A stretch of DNA of 48,359 nt from JAAYAY01 sp964429355. Its GTDB lineage: Bacteria; Planctomycetota; Planctomycetia; Pirellulales; Thermoguttaceae. The stretch is taken from positions 1 to 48,359 of the forward strand of contig CAYSCH010000019.1 in NCBI GenBank assembly GCA_964429355.1, read 5' to 3'. A program made the position numbers and the translations under genes. Numbering within the stretch: the first letter of the stretch is position 1; the number at the start of each line of letters is the position of its first letter. This document shows, piece by piece, positions 20,928 to 28,050 of this stretch. The notes beneath the pieces were generated by a model. The model did not search any database, had not been told where the DNA came from, and was given only the letters and a program-made list of their open reading frames with translations.

Positions 20928-21102
20928 AAACTGGGCTTGCATTTGTTTTGGCTATATGATACCTTCTGATCACCATTGAACTTACTGTGAACTTACCTTC
21001 TTAACTGCCCGAATACCCTCTCTCTTACGGGCTTGCCAGCGTGGTCAATCTCGATCACCTCGGCCTGCACTGACCGCAGCCTGTTGCTGCGAATCAGCAT
21101 CT
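20928..21102 (+). promoter_or_regulatory. promoter-leader repeat B upstream of 21177/21194
   Basis: This is the partner of repeat A at 18433-18607. It begins AACTGGGCTTGCAT, with a candidate -35 TTGCAT (20937), a 17-nt spacer and a weak -10 TACCTT (20960). It keeps the TACTGTGAA/TACCTTCTTAAC block, TCTCTTACGGGC and a GTGGTC/GATCAC hairpin (21041-21058). It leads into a strong AAGGAGG and a six-codon reading frame. Confidence 0.55.
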
Positions 21103-21176
21103 CATCAGCGTCACCGTTCACCAGTCTGTGTGCTGCGGTGAGCATATCTGCAATTTACATCAAGGAGGATTGAACA

Positions 21177-21197
21177 ATGACAAGTAACGTAACATGA
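21177..21197 (+). CDS. six-codon upstream ORF (MTSNVT)
   Basis: ATG at 21177 has an ideal AAGGAGG 8 nt upstream and is followed by five codons and TGA. The TGA overlaps the ATG of the next gene (ATGA at 21194). The only good ribosome-binding site therefore serves this mini-frame, and the 21194 gene would be translated by termination-reinitiation. The alternative is a frameshift that split a single N-terminus. Confidence 0.45.
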   Translation: MTSNVT

Positions 21198-21502
21198 CTT
21201 TTACGACTGATCAAATCGGTACTGAAAAGGACGGCACGAGAGTGTGGTCGGCGCACTGGGGGAAGCGGCTCGCATCAGTAGGGCCTTGGACCGTTGCAGA
21301 AGACGAAGAGGGCCTTCGTTTGTGGCATCTATACCATGGCTGCCAGCACGGTGTAGGTCCGGCCAGCGAGGGCGAACTTGAGGAGCTTCAAGTGTGCCTT
21401 CGCCGGGCACTCGCTTCACTGTCCGACCGAGACCAGCAGGTAGAAGAGTCAGTGCCGCAGACATTTGAGACATTACGCAGAAAGGAGCTTTTGGATGAGT
21501 AG
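21194..21502 (+). CDS. hypothetical protein (102 aa)
   Basis: Unrecognised small protein. It reads TRVWSAHWGKRLASVGPWTV, then LRLWHLYHGCQHGVGP, then a helical stretch SEGELEELQVCLRRALASL and an acidic tail. It has no signal peptide or membrane segment. Its start overlaps the stop of the six-codon frame (ATGA), and its end overlaps the next gene by 8 nt, so the three frames form a tightly coupled unit behind leader repeat B. Confidence 0.6.
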   Translation: MTFTTDQIGTEKDGTRVWSAHWGKRLASVGPWTVAEDEEGLRLWHLYHGCQHGVGPASEGELEELQVCLRRALASLSDRDQQVEESVPQTFETLRRKELLDE

Positions 21503-21743
21503 CATAACGGATCAAGATGCAAGATTGCATCATCTGTACGTCGAGGGGAAAGGGCAATCGCTGATAGCGGAGGGAAAGTTGGCTGGAATGCCAGCGATCA
21601 CAGCCAAGGGCATCTCCGAATACGATCAATTGCTCGCTTCGGGGTTTCGACCCAAGCGATCCATCGTTCAAGCGATTCTGGAACGATACCACGGCGTCAA
21701 AGGAAAGCAGTTGGATGACATAACGGAGATGATTATTACGTGA
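21495..21743 (+). CDS. hypothetical protein (82 aa)
   Basis: The ATG at 21495 has AAAGGAG 8 nt upstream. The product is mostly helical and basic (LHHLYVEGKGQSLIAEGKLAG, KGISEYDQLLASGFRPKRS) and could bind nucleic acid, but I do not recognise it. It overlaps the previous gene by 8 nt. Two hairpins follow, ending transcription. Confidence 0.6.
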   Translation: MSSITDQDARLHHLYVEGKGQSLIAEGKLAGMPAITAKGISEYDQLLASGFRPKRSIVQAILERYHGVKGKQLDDITEMIIT

Positions 21744-21812
21744 GCCGGAAGGAGGAAGCGGCGAAAGATCGCCCGAGCACGGAGGCGGTGAGCCACGACT
21801 GGCTCTTATTTG

Positions 21813-21848
21813 GGCGGCACCGGAACTGTTCCGGTGCCGCCTTCCATT
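21813..21848 (+). terminator. strong rho-independent terminator
   Basis: A perfect 13-bp stem (GGCGGCACCGGAA/TTCCGGTGCCGCC) with a 3-nt loop is followed by TTCCATT. A smaller hairpin GAGCC/GGCTC lies just upstream at about 21790-21805. It ends the 21177-21743 unit. Confidence 0.75.
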
Positions 21849-21882
21849 ACAACTTTTGGAATGAAAGCGAAAGGAATCAAAA

Positions 21883-22185
21883 ATGACGAAGAAAACAACT
21901 TGCCCCGACTGCGGCGTCGGGATTGGAGAGCCGCATCTGAGCGATTGTGATGTCGCTTTGTGTCCACACTGCGGCCAGCAGAGGATAACATGCGACTGCA
22001 CTGACACTGGCGTGTCGATATGGAGCGGAGAGTGGCCGACTACTGATCGCCTGTGCTCACCTTCGTTCCCGCCATCAACTAAAGTCCCGCCACGCCCAAG
22101 CAAGCCAGTGGCTACGACTTTGAACCGCTGGTCGAGGGAGGTGATGAACTTCCCGAAAGGACTTACCCATGCCGCACTGGCCTAA
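21883..22185 (+). CDS. small zinc-ribbon protein (100 aa)
   Basis: The N-terminus has paired Cys motifs: CPDCG at 8-12, a His and Cys in PHLSDCDVALC, then CPHCG and CDC. This is a zinc-ribbon layout resembling small phage or actinobacterial element proteins that read CP-CG ... GEPH..DCDVA ... CDC. The second half is Pro/Ser-rich without clear structure. The ATG at 21883 follows GAAAGGAATC. It is probably an accessory nucleic-acid-binding protein. The gene sits alone between two transcription stops. Confidence 0.65.
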   Translation: MTKKTTCPDCGVGIGEPHLSDCDVALCPHCGQQRITCDCTDTGVSIWSGEWPTTDRLCSPSFPPSTKVPPRPSKPVATTLNRWSREVMNFPKGLTHAALA

Positions 22186-22297
22186 CCAGCCATAGTGTCC
22201 TCATCGTTCCCGAGGTGAGCCTCACCTGTTCGACTACGACCATGGTTAGAACCATTGGCTGAAAGTTTGGGCCCAAAAAATATTTTCGGCTCGTTCG
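22186..22297. other. hairpin-rich spacer upstream of the RNA promoter
   Basis: Several short inverted repeats lie in about 110 nt: AGGTGAG/CTCACCT, ATGGTT/AACCAT, and the 12-bp palindrome TTTGGGCCCAAA at 22266-22277. The last is followed by AAATATTTT, which resembles a terminator for the zinc-ribbon gene. Confidence 0.45.
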
Positions 22298-22325
22298 TTT
22301 ACGTTCCGAGTTTCGGTTGTATAAT
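22298..22325 (+). promoter_or_regulatory. sigma70-type promoter of the structured RNA
   Basis: TTTACG at 22298-22303 and a consensus TATAAT at 22320-22325 are separated by 16 nt. Transcription would start near 22332, directly at the beginning of the hairpin-packed region. Confidence 0.65.
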
Positions 22326-22331
22326 GGGAGC

Positions 22332-22634
22332 GACAACGGGAAGCCTGCTGGAGAGCCTCGCTCGTTTGAGGGTGAATGCGGCTTCTGAAATCCAAGGACA
22401 CCATTGCTGTTGTCGCAGGCCCTTGGGACCGCCCAAATTGCAGGCGGGATAAAAGTGGGGTCGTTCTTCCGCCCCAGCAACAAGGCACGGTGAGTGACAG
22501 CGGTGAAATCCCGTATCGGGTTAAAGCCCCCGTTAATGTCGGCCCGAATGATCCGGGGATAGCCCCCTGGACGCCGCATCTTCTGCGGTGGGTCAAGGAA
22601 GTACAGGACATCCTCTGTACTTACTGTGACCCAC
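22332..22634 (+). ncRNA. structured RNA of about 300 nt, class unknown
   Basis: No coding frame fits, but stems follow one another almost without gaps: GAAGCC/GGCTTC enclosing CCTC/GAGG (22340-22385), CCAAGG/CCTTGG (22392-22426), CCGCC/GGCGG (22429-22447), TGGGG/CCCCA (22456-22476), CCCG/CGGG (22510-22520), GGGG/CCCC (22555-22566) and CCGCA/TGCGG (22574-22588). A long final hairpin at 22588-22634 has GTGGGTCA/TGACCCAC plus AAGTACAG/CTGTACTT. It ends 4 nt before the ATG of the ParB-like gene. It could be a long regulatory leader. It could also be a free-standing RNA such as a HEARO/omega-RNA-like element, which also abut an ORF, although the ORF here is not IscB. The family is a guess. Confidence 0.55.
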
Positions 22635-22638
22635 TATC

Positions 22639-22941
22639 ATGATTATTCAACTCCGTTCTAGTTCCGTTGCTGCGCACCCCGAGAAACAAACGGCTTCAAC
22701 GGCCCGGCAATCTCGCACACAGCATATCCAACAGCCTCAGCTTCAGGATCTCTTGCCGCCCCTCACTCCCGAGGAGTACGAGTGGCTCAAAGCGTCCATC
22801 GCTGACCACGGCGTCGAAAAGCCCGTCGTTGTCGATCAAAACGAGAACATCGTCGATGGCTATGAGCGTCAGAAAGCCTGTGACGAGCTTGGCATCGACC
22901 CAAAAGAAAGGAAATGCGATGAGTCAGATGAAGAGAATTGA
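22639..22941 (+). CDS. ParB N-terminal-domain-like protein (100 aa)
   Basis: Residues 40-92 match the ParB/Srx-type fold: LLPPLTPEEYEWLKASIADH, G, then EKPVVVDQNENIVDGYERQ. This is the pattern 'ask for a value, get its key' seen in ParB-like regulators and in proteins linked to element methyltransferases. The first 38 residues are low-complexity and Gln-rich. No Shine-Dalgarno is present: a large hairpin ends 4 nt upstream of the ATG, so translation may depend on that RNA or be leaderless. The last 23 nt overlap the HEAGH gene. Only the ParB-N half is present and there is no HTH half, so it may be a regulator rather than a partition protein. Confidence 0.65.
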   Translation: MIIQLRSSSVAAHPEKQTASTARQSRTQHIQQPQLQDLLPPLTPEEYEWLKASIADHGVEKPVVVDQNENIVDGYERQKACDELGIDPKERKCDESDEEN

Positions 22942-23473
22942 CATCAACGAAGTGATGGAAAGAGACAAGAGGAGGGCAGCCATCCACGAGGCTGGTCATA
23001 CTCTGGTGTGTTGCCTCACGCAGGGAGGTTTCAGAAGTGCCTGGATCTTCCCGACTGATCCTCCAGACTTCACGATGCAAAAGACCTGGGGAGGTTCAAT
23101 GACAAAAAGGGGAGGATACTCTCCCCAAACTGCCCTGGCTGGCGTAGTGGCAGAGGATCTCTTTTGTGATGCAGAGTTTTTGGGGTTGGGTGAATGGGAT
23201 GGTGATGTGGAGGCTATCTCAGAGGTGCTGTTTGATGGAATAGCCTACTGCCCTGAGTGTTTTGCTTTTTCCGAGACAGATCTGGCTGTCATCAAGGATG
23301 GTGTGGAGACAGACCCAGATCGAGACCTCACTGACCTCTACAAGATGATCGAGGGGGTGGTGGGGCTGCTGCTCAAGTACCAGGAGCAACACCAGCGGAT
23401 TGTGGAGATCCTGCTGGAGGATGAGTCCGTGGATGAAGATGAGGTGGAAGAGATCCTTGAAGAGGTGATGTGA
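22919..23473 (+). CDS. small FtsH-peptidase-like (M41) zinc metalloprotease
   Basis: The 184-residue product carries AAIHEAGHTLVC, with the zinc motif HEAGH at 23-27, then ALAGVVAEDLF and GDVEAI (Asp96). These correspond in order to the HExxH, the LGGRAAEE helix and the third zinc ligand of the FtsH peptidase domain. There is no AAA module or membrane segment, so it is a free-standing M41-like peptidase, possibly acting on an element or host regulator. The ATG at 22919 follows GAAAGGAAATGCG. It overlaps the ParB-like gene by 23 nt, implying coupled expression. The long acidic C-terminus is unusual. Confidence 0.7.
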   Translation: MSQMKRIDINEVMERDKRRAAIHEAGHTLVCCLTQGGFRSAWIFPTDPPDFTMQKTWGGSMTKRGGYSPQTALAGVVAEDLFCDAEFLGLGEWDGDVEAISEVLFDGIAYCPECFAFSETDLAVIKDGVETDPDRDLTDLYKMIEGVVGLLLKYQEQHQRIVEILLEDESVDEDEVEEILEEVM

Positions 23474-23531
23474 TGAACTGGTCTACCGTCTTGTCCGAAG
23501 TCTCAGGTCTCAGGAAAAGGAGAATCCTCAA

Positions 23532-24626
23532 GTGAGAGGTGATGAAATCCCGCTGGCGGCAACACGCAACACTCTGCGAACATACGCCGACCTTCATCGC
23601 AAATTTGACATATTCCTCGGCGGCTACGCCGAGAGCAATATGCTCTTCATCGCTCGATGGGGAATCGGCAAAAGCTTCTATATCAAAGAACACGCCAACC
23701 GTGAGATCACTCACATTATGGAGGGTAACCTGCGACCGCTGAAGACCTACATGGAGCTTTACGTTCATCGAAACAAGCTGCTCGTGCTTGATGATGGGGA
23801 AACACTTTGGGCAGACAAGCCGGGCCGAATCATCATGCGAGAATTGACCGAGACCAGTTTTCCCAAGACGATTTCTTGGACCAGCACTGTTAGGCCGCTA
23901 GAGGAAAATGGGATTCCCACCAGTTACGAAACTAACAGTCGAGCCTGCATCATCTGCAACAGTTTCAGGTTCGGGAAGACCGATGAGACGGCAGCGATCC
24001 TAGACCGATGCCAGTGCTACTACTTCGATCCGACGAACGAGGAGGTCGCCCGATACGTTGCCGATTGGTTCTGGGACCAGGAGGTCTTCGATTATGCCGC
24101 CGCACACCTCCATGCTATTGAGCAACTGACTGCTCGCATGTACGTCAAGGCATCTGAGCGAAGGGCTCACGGTGACCCCAAGTGGCGAAATGAGTTCACG
24201 CTGCTTCATGGCCCCGACCTGATCGTGCAGCAAATCTGCACCAGCGGGATGTTCCCAACCGCCGAGGATCGGGTGGCCGAATTTCAGCGACTGACGGCCC
24301 TGCTGCCTGATCGTGACGGGAAGCCCATGAGTCGGGCGACATTCATGCGATATCAAGCTGACCTAAAAGCCAGGGAGCAGCTTACGACTTGGCCACCAAG
24401 ACTGAGGCTGAGGGTGAAGGGGCAACGCCGGGAGATACCCGTAGGTGTAGAGGCCATCAAGGCTGACGTGGAGAAGGCTCGGGAGGAGCATCAGGCGTGG
24501 CTGGACAGCATCAAGGCCCAGGACAATTCCCACGACGACGATGAGGAGAGGAGCGTTTCGGTGAGATTTGAGACGAGGGCAGCATCGGGTTCAGCACGTC
24601 AATCGGGTATCAGTGGGGGGGCTTAG
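23532..24626 (+). CDS. P-loop ATPase with degenerate Walker A (364 aa)
   Basis: Residues 41-49 (ARWGIGKSF) form a P-loop with the first Gly replaced by Ala, and 83-90 (LLVLDDGE) form Walker B. SWTSTVRPLE and ACIICNSFRF follow as sensor-like strands, the order of AAA+ helicase-loader or terminase-like ATPases. The C-terminus is helical and charged, with an acidic run. It starts at GTG 23532, because the nearby ATG is in another frame. It lies 58 nt after the HEAGH gene in the same direction, so it is probably in the same operon. It could load a helicase or act as a DNA-packaging or transposition helper. I cannot choose. Confidence 0.6.
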   Translation: MRGDEIPLAATRNTLRTYADLHRKFDIFLGGYAESNMLFIARWGIGKSFYIKEHANREITHIMEGNLRPLKTYMELYVHRNKLLVLDDGETLWADKPGRIIMRELTETSFPKTISWTSTVRPLEENGIPTSYETNSRACIICNSFRFGKTDETAAILDRCQCYYFDPTNEEVARYVADWFWDQEVFDYAAAHLHAIEQLTARMYVKASERRAHGDPKWRNEFTLLHGPDLIVQQICTSGMFPTAEDRVAEFQRLTALLPDRDGKPMSRATFMRYQADLKAREQLTTWPPRLRLRVKGQRREIPVGVEAIKADVEKAREEHQAWLDSIKAQDNSHDDDEERSVSVRFETRAASGSARQSGISGGA

Positions 24627-24746
24627 TTCAGCCCGGCTTTTGCGGTCGGAGTGGTCGTGGACGGCGGTTTGTTGGCGTGGCATTGGCGGAAGAATGCATC
24701 CCGCCAGAATAGTCCGTCTCGGTGCCTTTTGCCAATTGGCAATTGG

Positions 24747-24777
24747 GACTCGTTGGGGTCGTCGTGCCTGACGAGTC
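24747..24777. terminator. candidate terminator between convergent genes
   Basis: Arms GACTCGT/ACGAGTC with a 17-nt loop are followed by ATTCATTCTTTTT on the plus strand, between the converging ATPase and HTH genes. Confidence 0.45.
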
Positions 24778-25858
24778 ATTCATTCTTTTTCGGCTTCCTA
24801 ATTACTCGCCCGGATTTGACATCGTTTTTGTCAGTCCGACGCTCAGACATTCTGGTCGAGACATACGCTTCAACGAACTGGCCCACGGTAAATCCGAGCA
24901 ATTTCGCTCTGAGCCAATCCTCCTTTATTCGTGCCGTTGCCTCTGTTTCTTCGTCGTCGTAGCACCACCGGCAATGTTCTTCCCATTCAGGACAGGTCGT
25001 GAGTTGCGACATGATCGACAGCATCTCTTGGGCCACCTCGTTCTGGCTATCGTCGCCGAGGTAGCTCTCAAACCTAGCAACCAGTTCGTCCATCGATACA
25101 GGGCGGTTGATGGCCTCTTGGATGCGTATGAGCAGTTGGTGTGCCACAATCTCAGGCAGCTTATCTGGCTCAAGTTCGATGGGCTCATCCGAATCAAGAT
25201 CATAATGCAGGTAGGGCTTCCATTCTTCGCCCACGCTCTTGTAGATGCCTTTTAGCATCGGCAGCCAGTTTGGCGACTCTCGCAAACGAGCGAGCAGGGT
25301 CCGAACAAGATTACCTCTAAGATCCAACTGCTGCTGGGCTTGCCAGTCGTCAGCGACGAACTGTTGGGCTTGCATTTCTATCGGCAATAGCGTGACGGTG
25401 CCGTATCTCGCTGCCACCCAATAGGCAATCATCTCTGCTTCGCTATCATACGATTTTCGGATTCGCTCCATCAAAGCGGGATAACGCCCCCAAACTCGAT
25501 GGATGCTTCGAAGCGTTCTTGTGACGTGAGCCACAAGTTCGATCCACTTTGTGGGGTCATGCCCCTCATTGATCACTGCTCGGCTGATCTCCAGATCAGC
25601 AAATGCTTTGGGATGTGGTGTACAGTCGGGGAGCCACATTGGGTCGAAGTCGTAGTAGCCGAGGAACTGAGCCAACTGTCGTAATCGACTTTTGCAGCGT
25701 TTGTCAGGGCGACTCAGGCCGTTGGCCCATACTCTGGCGAGCCACTTCTTGTCGTCCCGCTTCCATCCCAACGCCGCCGCCAAGCCGTCGCAGTCGAGTC
25801 GGTAGGACTTCGCTAAGCGACGGAGATTGTCCCGAAATACATCTTTTGGCGTACCCAT
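24776..25858 (-). CDS. large XRE-like HTH protein (360 aa)
   Basis: The N-terminus (about residues 8-60, FRDNLRRLAKSYRLDCDGLA then WKRDDKKWLARVWANG) resembles a helix-turn-helix that reads the start of the protein in the Cro/CI style. The remaining 300 residues are helical and acidic (ELEPDKLPEIVAHQLLIRI, MDELVARFESYLGDD), with a Cys/Trp patch (CPEWEEHCRWC). No known domain is recognised. It is soluble, with a basic tail RVIRKPKKNE. It is read towards the ATPase gene, with the stops 150 nt apart, and its promoter faces the repeat-rich region at 25.9-26.4 kb. It is a plausible element repressor. Confidence 0.6.
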   Translation of the reverse strand: MGTPKDVFRDNLRRLAKSYRLDCDGLAAALGWKRDDKKWLARVWANGLSRPDKRCKSRLRQLAQFLGYYDFDPMWLPDCTPHPKAFADLEISRAVINEGHDPTKWIELVAHVTRTLRSIHRVWGRYPALMERIRKSYDSEAEMIAYWVAARYGTVTLLPIEMQAQQFVADDWQAQQQLDLRGNLVRTLLARLRESPNWLPMLKGIYKSVGEEWKPYLHYDLDSDEPIELEPDKLPEIVAHQLLIRIQEAINRPVSMDELVARFESYLGDDSQNEVAQEMLSIMSQLTTCPEWEEHCRWCYDDEETEATARIKEDWLRAKLLGFTVGQFVEAYVSTRMSERRTDKNDVKSGRVIRKPKKNE

Positions 25859-26000
25859 ACACTAGCCACTGCAACTATGAAAATTTAACCACAATTTGAC
25901 AGCCATGCTATCCCATTATTCTATAAAGACTTAGCAGATGAGTCACGCATTGTTTTTGACAGTATTTTGCTTTCTTGCGGCGGTTTTGCCTGAGAGTGGG

Positions 26001-26098
26001 TCTTTGACAATTTGGTTTTTGCTTCTACCCAGCCGGGTGGCTGGGGCGGGGGAGTCCCCGCCCCAGCCTCACCCGACGTGACCTGTTTGTCGTTCGTT
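26001..26098 (+). repeat. structured 98-bp repeat, copy 1
   Basis: It shares CTTTGACAATTTGGTTTTTG, a CCAGCC-GGGT-GGCTGG hairpin and TCACCCGACGTGACCTGTTT with copy 2 at 26325-26421. Copy 1 has a perfect 9-bp stem GGGGCGGGG/CCCCGCCCC (loop GAGT). A TTGACA (-35-like) is kept in both copies, but no matching TATAAT is seen at 17 nt. Confidence 0.7.
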
Positions 26099-26145
26099 GC
26101 TAGCACTGCGGCAGGCGGGGAAAGTACTGTAGAAACAGGTGGTTA

Positions 26146-26155
26146 NNNNNNNNNN
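26146..26155. other. scaffold gap of 10 N
   Basis: A fixed-length N run joins two contigs. The two 98-bp repeat copies lie on either side, which could have caused the break. The real distance across it is unknown. Confidence 0.95.
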
Positions 26156-26324
26156 CGAAACACCTCTTTAGGTGGGTTGATCATAGACCAGCGTGACTAT
26201 TGAAATTGTCTCACTATTTTCCTAGCTATTCTTCTCCTTCTTGTGACATGGTTTACAGCACATGTCATGTCTAAATTTTACCACTTTTTTATGAGCAATG
26301 CCAAGTCTGCCCTATGGGTGTGGC

Positions 26325-26421
26325 TCTTTGACAATTTGGTTTTTGCTTCTGCCCAGTCGGGTGGCTGGAGGCGGGGTGTCCCCGCCCAAGTTCACCCGAC
26401 GTGACCTGTTTGTCGTTCGTT
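26325..26421 (+). repeat. structured 98-bp repeat, copy 2
   Basis: Second copy of the 26001 element, with substitutions that keep a stem (GGCGGGG/CCCCGCC). It ends about 58 nt before the gene at 26480, whose expression it may influence. Confidence 0.7.
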
Positions 26422-26479
26422 TCGATCCAGCCGGTGGTCGGCTGGACTGTCCTTCCCACTTTCTCCCAGGAGAAAACTT

Positions 26480-27064
26480 ATGTCGAAGCTTGATGCTAGT
26501 CAGAAGTCCGAACTGAAGAAGCTGGAATCGGCCATTAGCAAAGGTCAGACAGCCTTCTTCGAGATGTGCAAGGCGATCTTGGAGATCGACCGCCGAAAGC
26601 TCTACTTGCCGTACTCAAGTCTGGTTGACTATTGCGAGGACCGGTGGGACATGAGCCCATCCGAGGTCAGCCGATACAGGGGAGCGGCGATGCTCCTTGA
26701 GCACCTCAATGGCTTCGAAGTGCTTCCGACGAATGAGAGCCAAGCCAGGGAACTGGTGAGGCTCAAGCACCAGAAGCCTCAGCGAGAGGTGTGGCAGGCA
26801 GTGATCGACAGTAAAGAGAAGATCACTGCGAAGTTGATTGCCGATACGGCGAAGAGACTGCTGAACGATGAAGAACCGGTGGAGCCTGCACCGGAGCCCG
26901 TAACGTCACCGGTGTTCGATCTGGTGTCGGTGGTTCAGCATCTCCAACGTATCGAAGAAGAACTGAAGAATGCAAAGCTCAACGAAGATGAAAAGAAATC
27001 GCTGGTCGAGAACGTCGGCCATGTGGAAGAACTGGTCAAGTCCATCCGTGAGTGGATCGGCTAG
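26480..27064 (+). CDS. small DNA-binding-like protein with ParB-associated motif (194 aa)
   Basis: The protein begins with helices, then an HTH-like region around 48-72 (VDYCEDRWDMSPSEVSRYRG). The motif VLPTNESQARELVRLK (81-96) and REVWQAVID (102-110) match the P-x-NExQ-R-L-x-x-L...VW pattern common in small ParB-like and phage or plasmid regulators. The tail 150-190 is coiled coil. It probably binds DNA as part of an element regulator or partition system. AGGAG lies about 10 nt upstream of the ATG. A strong hairpin (27075-27108) follows, before the methyltransferase gene. Family membership is inferred from the motif only. Confidence 0.65.
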   Translation: MSKLDASQKSELKKLESAISKGQTAFFEMCKAILEIDRRKLYLPYSSLVDYCEDRWDMSPSEVSRYRGAAMLLEHLNGFEVLPTNESQARELVRLKHQKPQREVWQAVIDSKEKITAKLIADTAKRLLNDEEPVEPAPEPVTSPVFDLVSVVQHLQRIEEELKNAKLNEDEKKSLVENVGHVEELVKSIREWIG

Positions 27065-27074
27065 AGGAGATTCC

Positions 27075-27108
27075 GACAGGGGCGCAGGTTTCGGCCTGCG
27101 TCCCTGTT
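27075..27108 (+). terminator. strong hairpin between 26480 gene and methyltransferase
   Basis: Arms ACAGGGGCGCAGG/CCTGCGTCCCTGT with a 6-nt loop form a long stem with one bulge or mismatch. It is followed by TGGGAG, which is the methyltransferase ribosome-binding site, so it is an attenuator or a terminator with read-through. Confidence 0.6.
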
Positions 27109-27120
27109 GGGAGCACTACT

Positions 27121-27921
27121 GTGTTGCATCGCCTCAACCAGTTCATCTGTTGTGACTGCATCGAAGGTATGCGGTCTTTACCCGATGCTTGCATCCCCTT
27201 GACCGTGACGAGTCCCCCATATGACAAAGTACGCACGTTCGAGGGAAACGTAAACGCTTTTGACTTCGAAGCAATTGCCGATGAAATGTGGAGAAATACA
27301 ATGACCGGTGGCGTGGCCTGCTGGCACGTACAGGAGCAGATTGTGAATGGATCGGAATCTGGCACCAGTTCCATGCAGCGATTGCACTTTCAGAAAATCG
27401 GCTTCCGGCTCCACCAAACCATCACCATCGAGACGGTTACTGGCTTTCGGTCGAGCCGAGTCCGGTACGGGGCCCCGTTGCAGTACGTGTTCGTACTGAG
27501 CAAAGGTATGCCACGGACAATTCATCTCATAAAGGATGTGCCCAACAAGAGAGCGGGAGAAGTGGCCCGTTTTCGCATGAGAAACCCAGATGGAACTAAG
27601 GGGTATCAGCAAACGGTGATCATTGGCCAGTACCGAGCCCGAGGGCCAGTGTGGCGTTACCATACCGGCAAGGGCCATACGACTTGCGACGATATCGATC
27701 ACCCCGCCCTTATGCCCGAGAAACTGGCCCGAGATTTAATCTACTCGTGGTCAAATCCTGGTGATTTGGTCTTCGATCCCATGGCGGGCTGTGGCACCAC
27801 TCTCAAGATGGCGATGCTGCAACGTCGCCACTACTTGGGGTTTGAGATTTGCCCCAAATACGTGGAGATCGGCAAGCGTCGATTGGAGACGCATCGACGA
27901 AAGCTGCTTGGCGACGATTGA
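27121..27921 (+). CDS. DNA methyltransferase, beta class (N4-C or N6-A)
   Basis: The 266-residue product has motif IV TSPPYD at 30-35 near its start and motif I FDPMAGCGTTL near residue 219. This IV-before-I order is that of beta-class DNA amino-methyltransferases. The SPPY form is common in N4-cytosine enzymes but occurs in N6-adenine ones too. It uses SAM to modify a specific sequence, probably protecting the element. The open frame begins at 27052, but that part covers a hairpin; GTG 27121 with GGGAG about 8 nt upstream fits the conserved start (NQFICCDCIEGM). No cognate nuclease is adjacent, so it may be an orphan. A terminator follows. Confidence 0.85.
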   Translation: MLHRLNQFICCDCIEGMRSLPDACIPLTVTSPPYDKVRTFEGNVNAFDFEAIADEMWRNTMTGGVACWHVQEQIVNGSESGTSSMQRLHFQKIGFRLHQTITIETVTGFRSSRVRYGAPLQYVFVLSKGMPRTIHLIKDVPNKRAGEVARFRMRNPDGTKGYQQTVIIGQYRARGPVWRYHTGKGHTTCDDIDHPALMPEKLARDLIYSWSNPGDLVFDPMAGCGTTLKMAMLQRRHYLGFEICPKYVEIGKRRLETHRRKLLGDD

Positions 27922-27981
27922 CAATTGGCAATTCGTGATTGACGGCAAGTAGTCCCTGTCGTTTCGAGAATGAAGCTCTCA

Positions 27982-28022
27982 GAAAACGCTGGTTGGTCCT
28001 GCGAGACCGGCCAGCGTTTTTC
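27982..28022 (+). terminator. rho-independent terminator of the methyltransferase gene
   Basis: Arms AAACGCTGGTTGGTC/GACCGGCCAGCGTTT pair with one G-T, and the stem is followed by TTTTTCTG. Confidence 0.88.
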
Positions 28023-28050
28023 TGTTTCTTGGGTTGAACATCCCGCTTAA

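Noticed and set aside
22639..22941. IscB gene after a HEARO/omega-like RNA
   Set aside because: The ORF directly after the RNA is ParB-like and lacks IscB, RuvC or HNH features, so an IscB locus is not supported; the RNA class stays open.
26001..26421. CRISPR array
   Set aside because: Only two long, diverged copies more than 300 bp apart, with no regular spacers and no cas genes.
27052..27120. Upstream start of the methyltransferase
   Set aside because: The added 23 codons cover a strong hairpin and have no ribosome-binding site; GTG 27121 has one and fits the family start.
24727..27934. Short string CAATTGGCAATT occurring near 24731 and 27921
   Set aside because: Only 12 nt and found twice; chance or sequence bias is enough to explain it.
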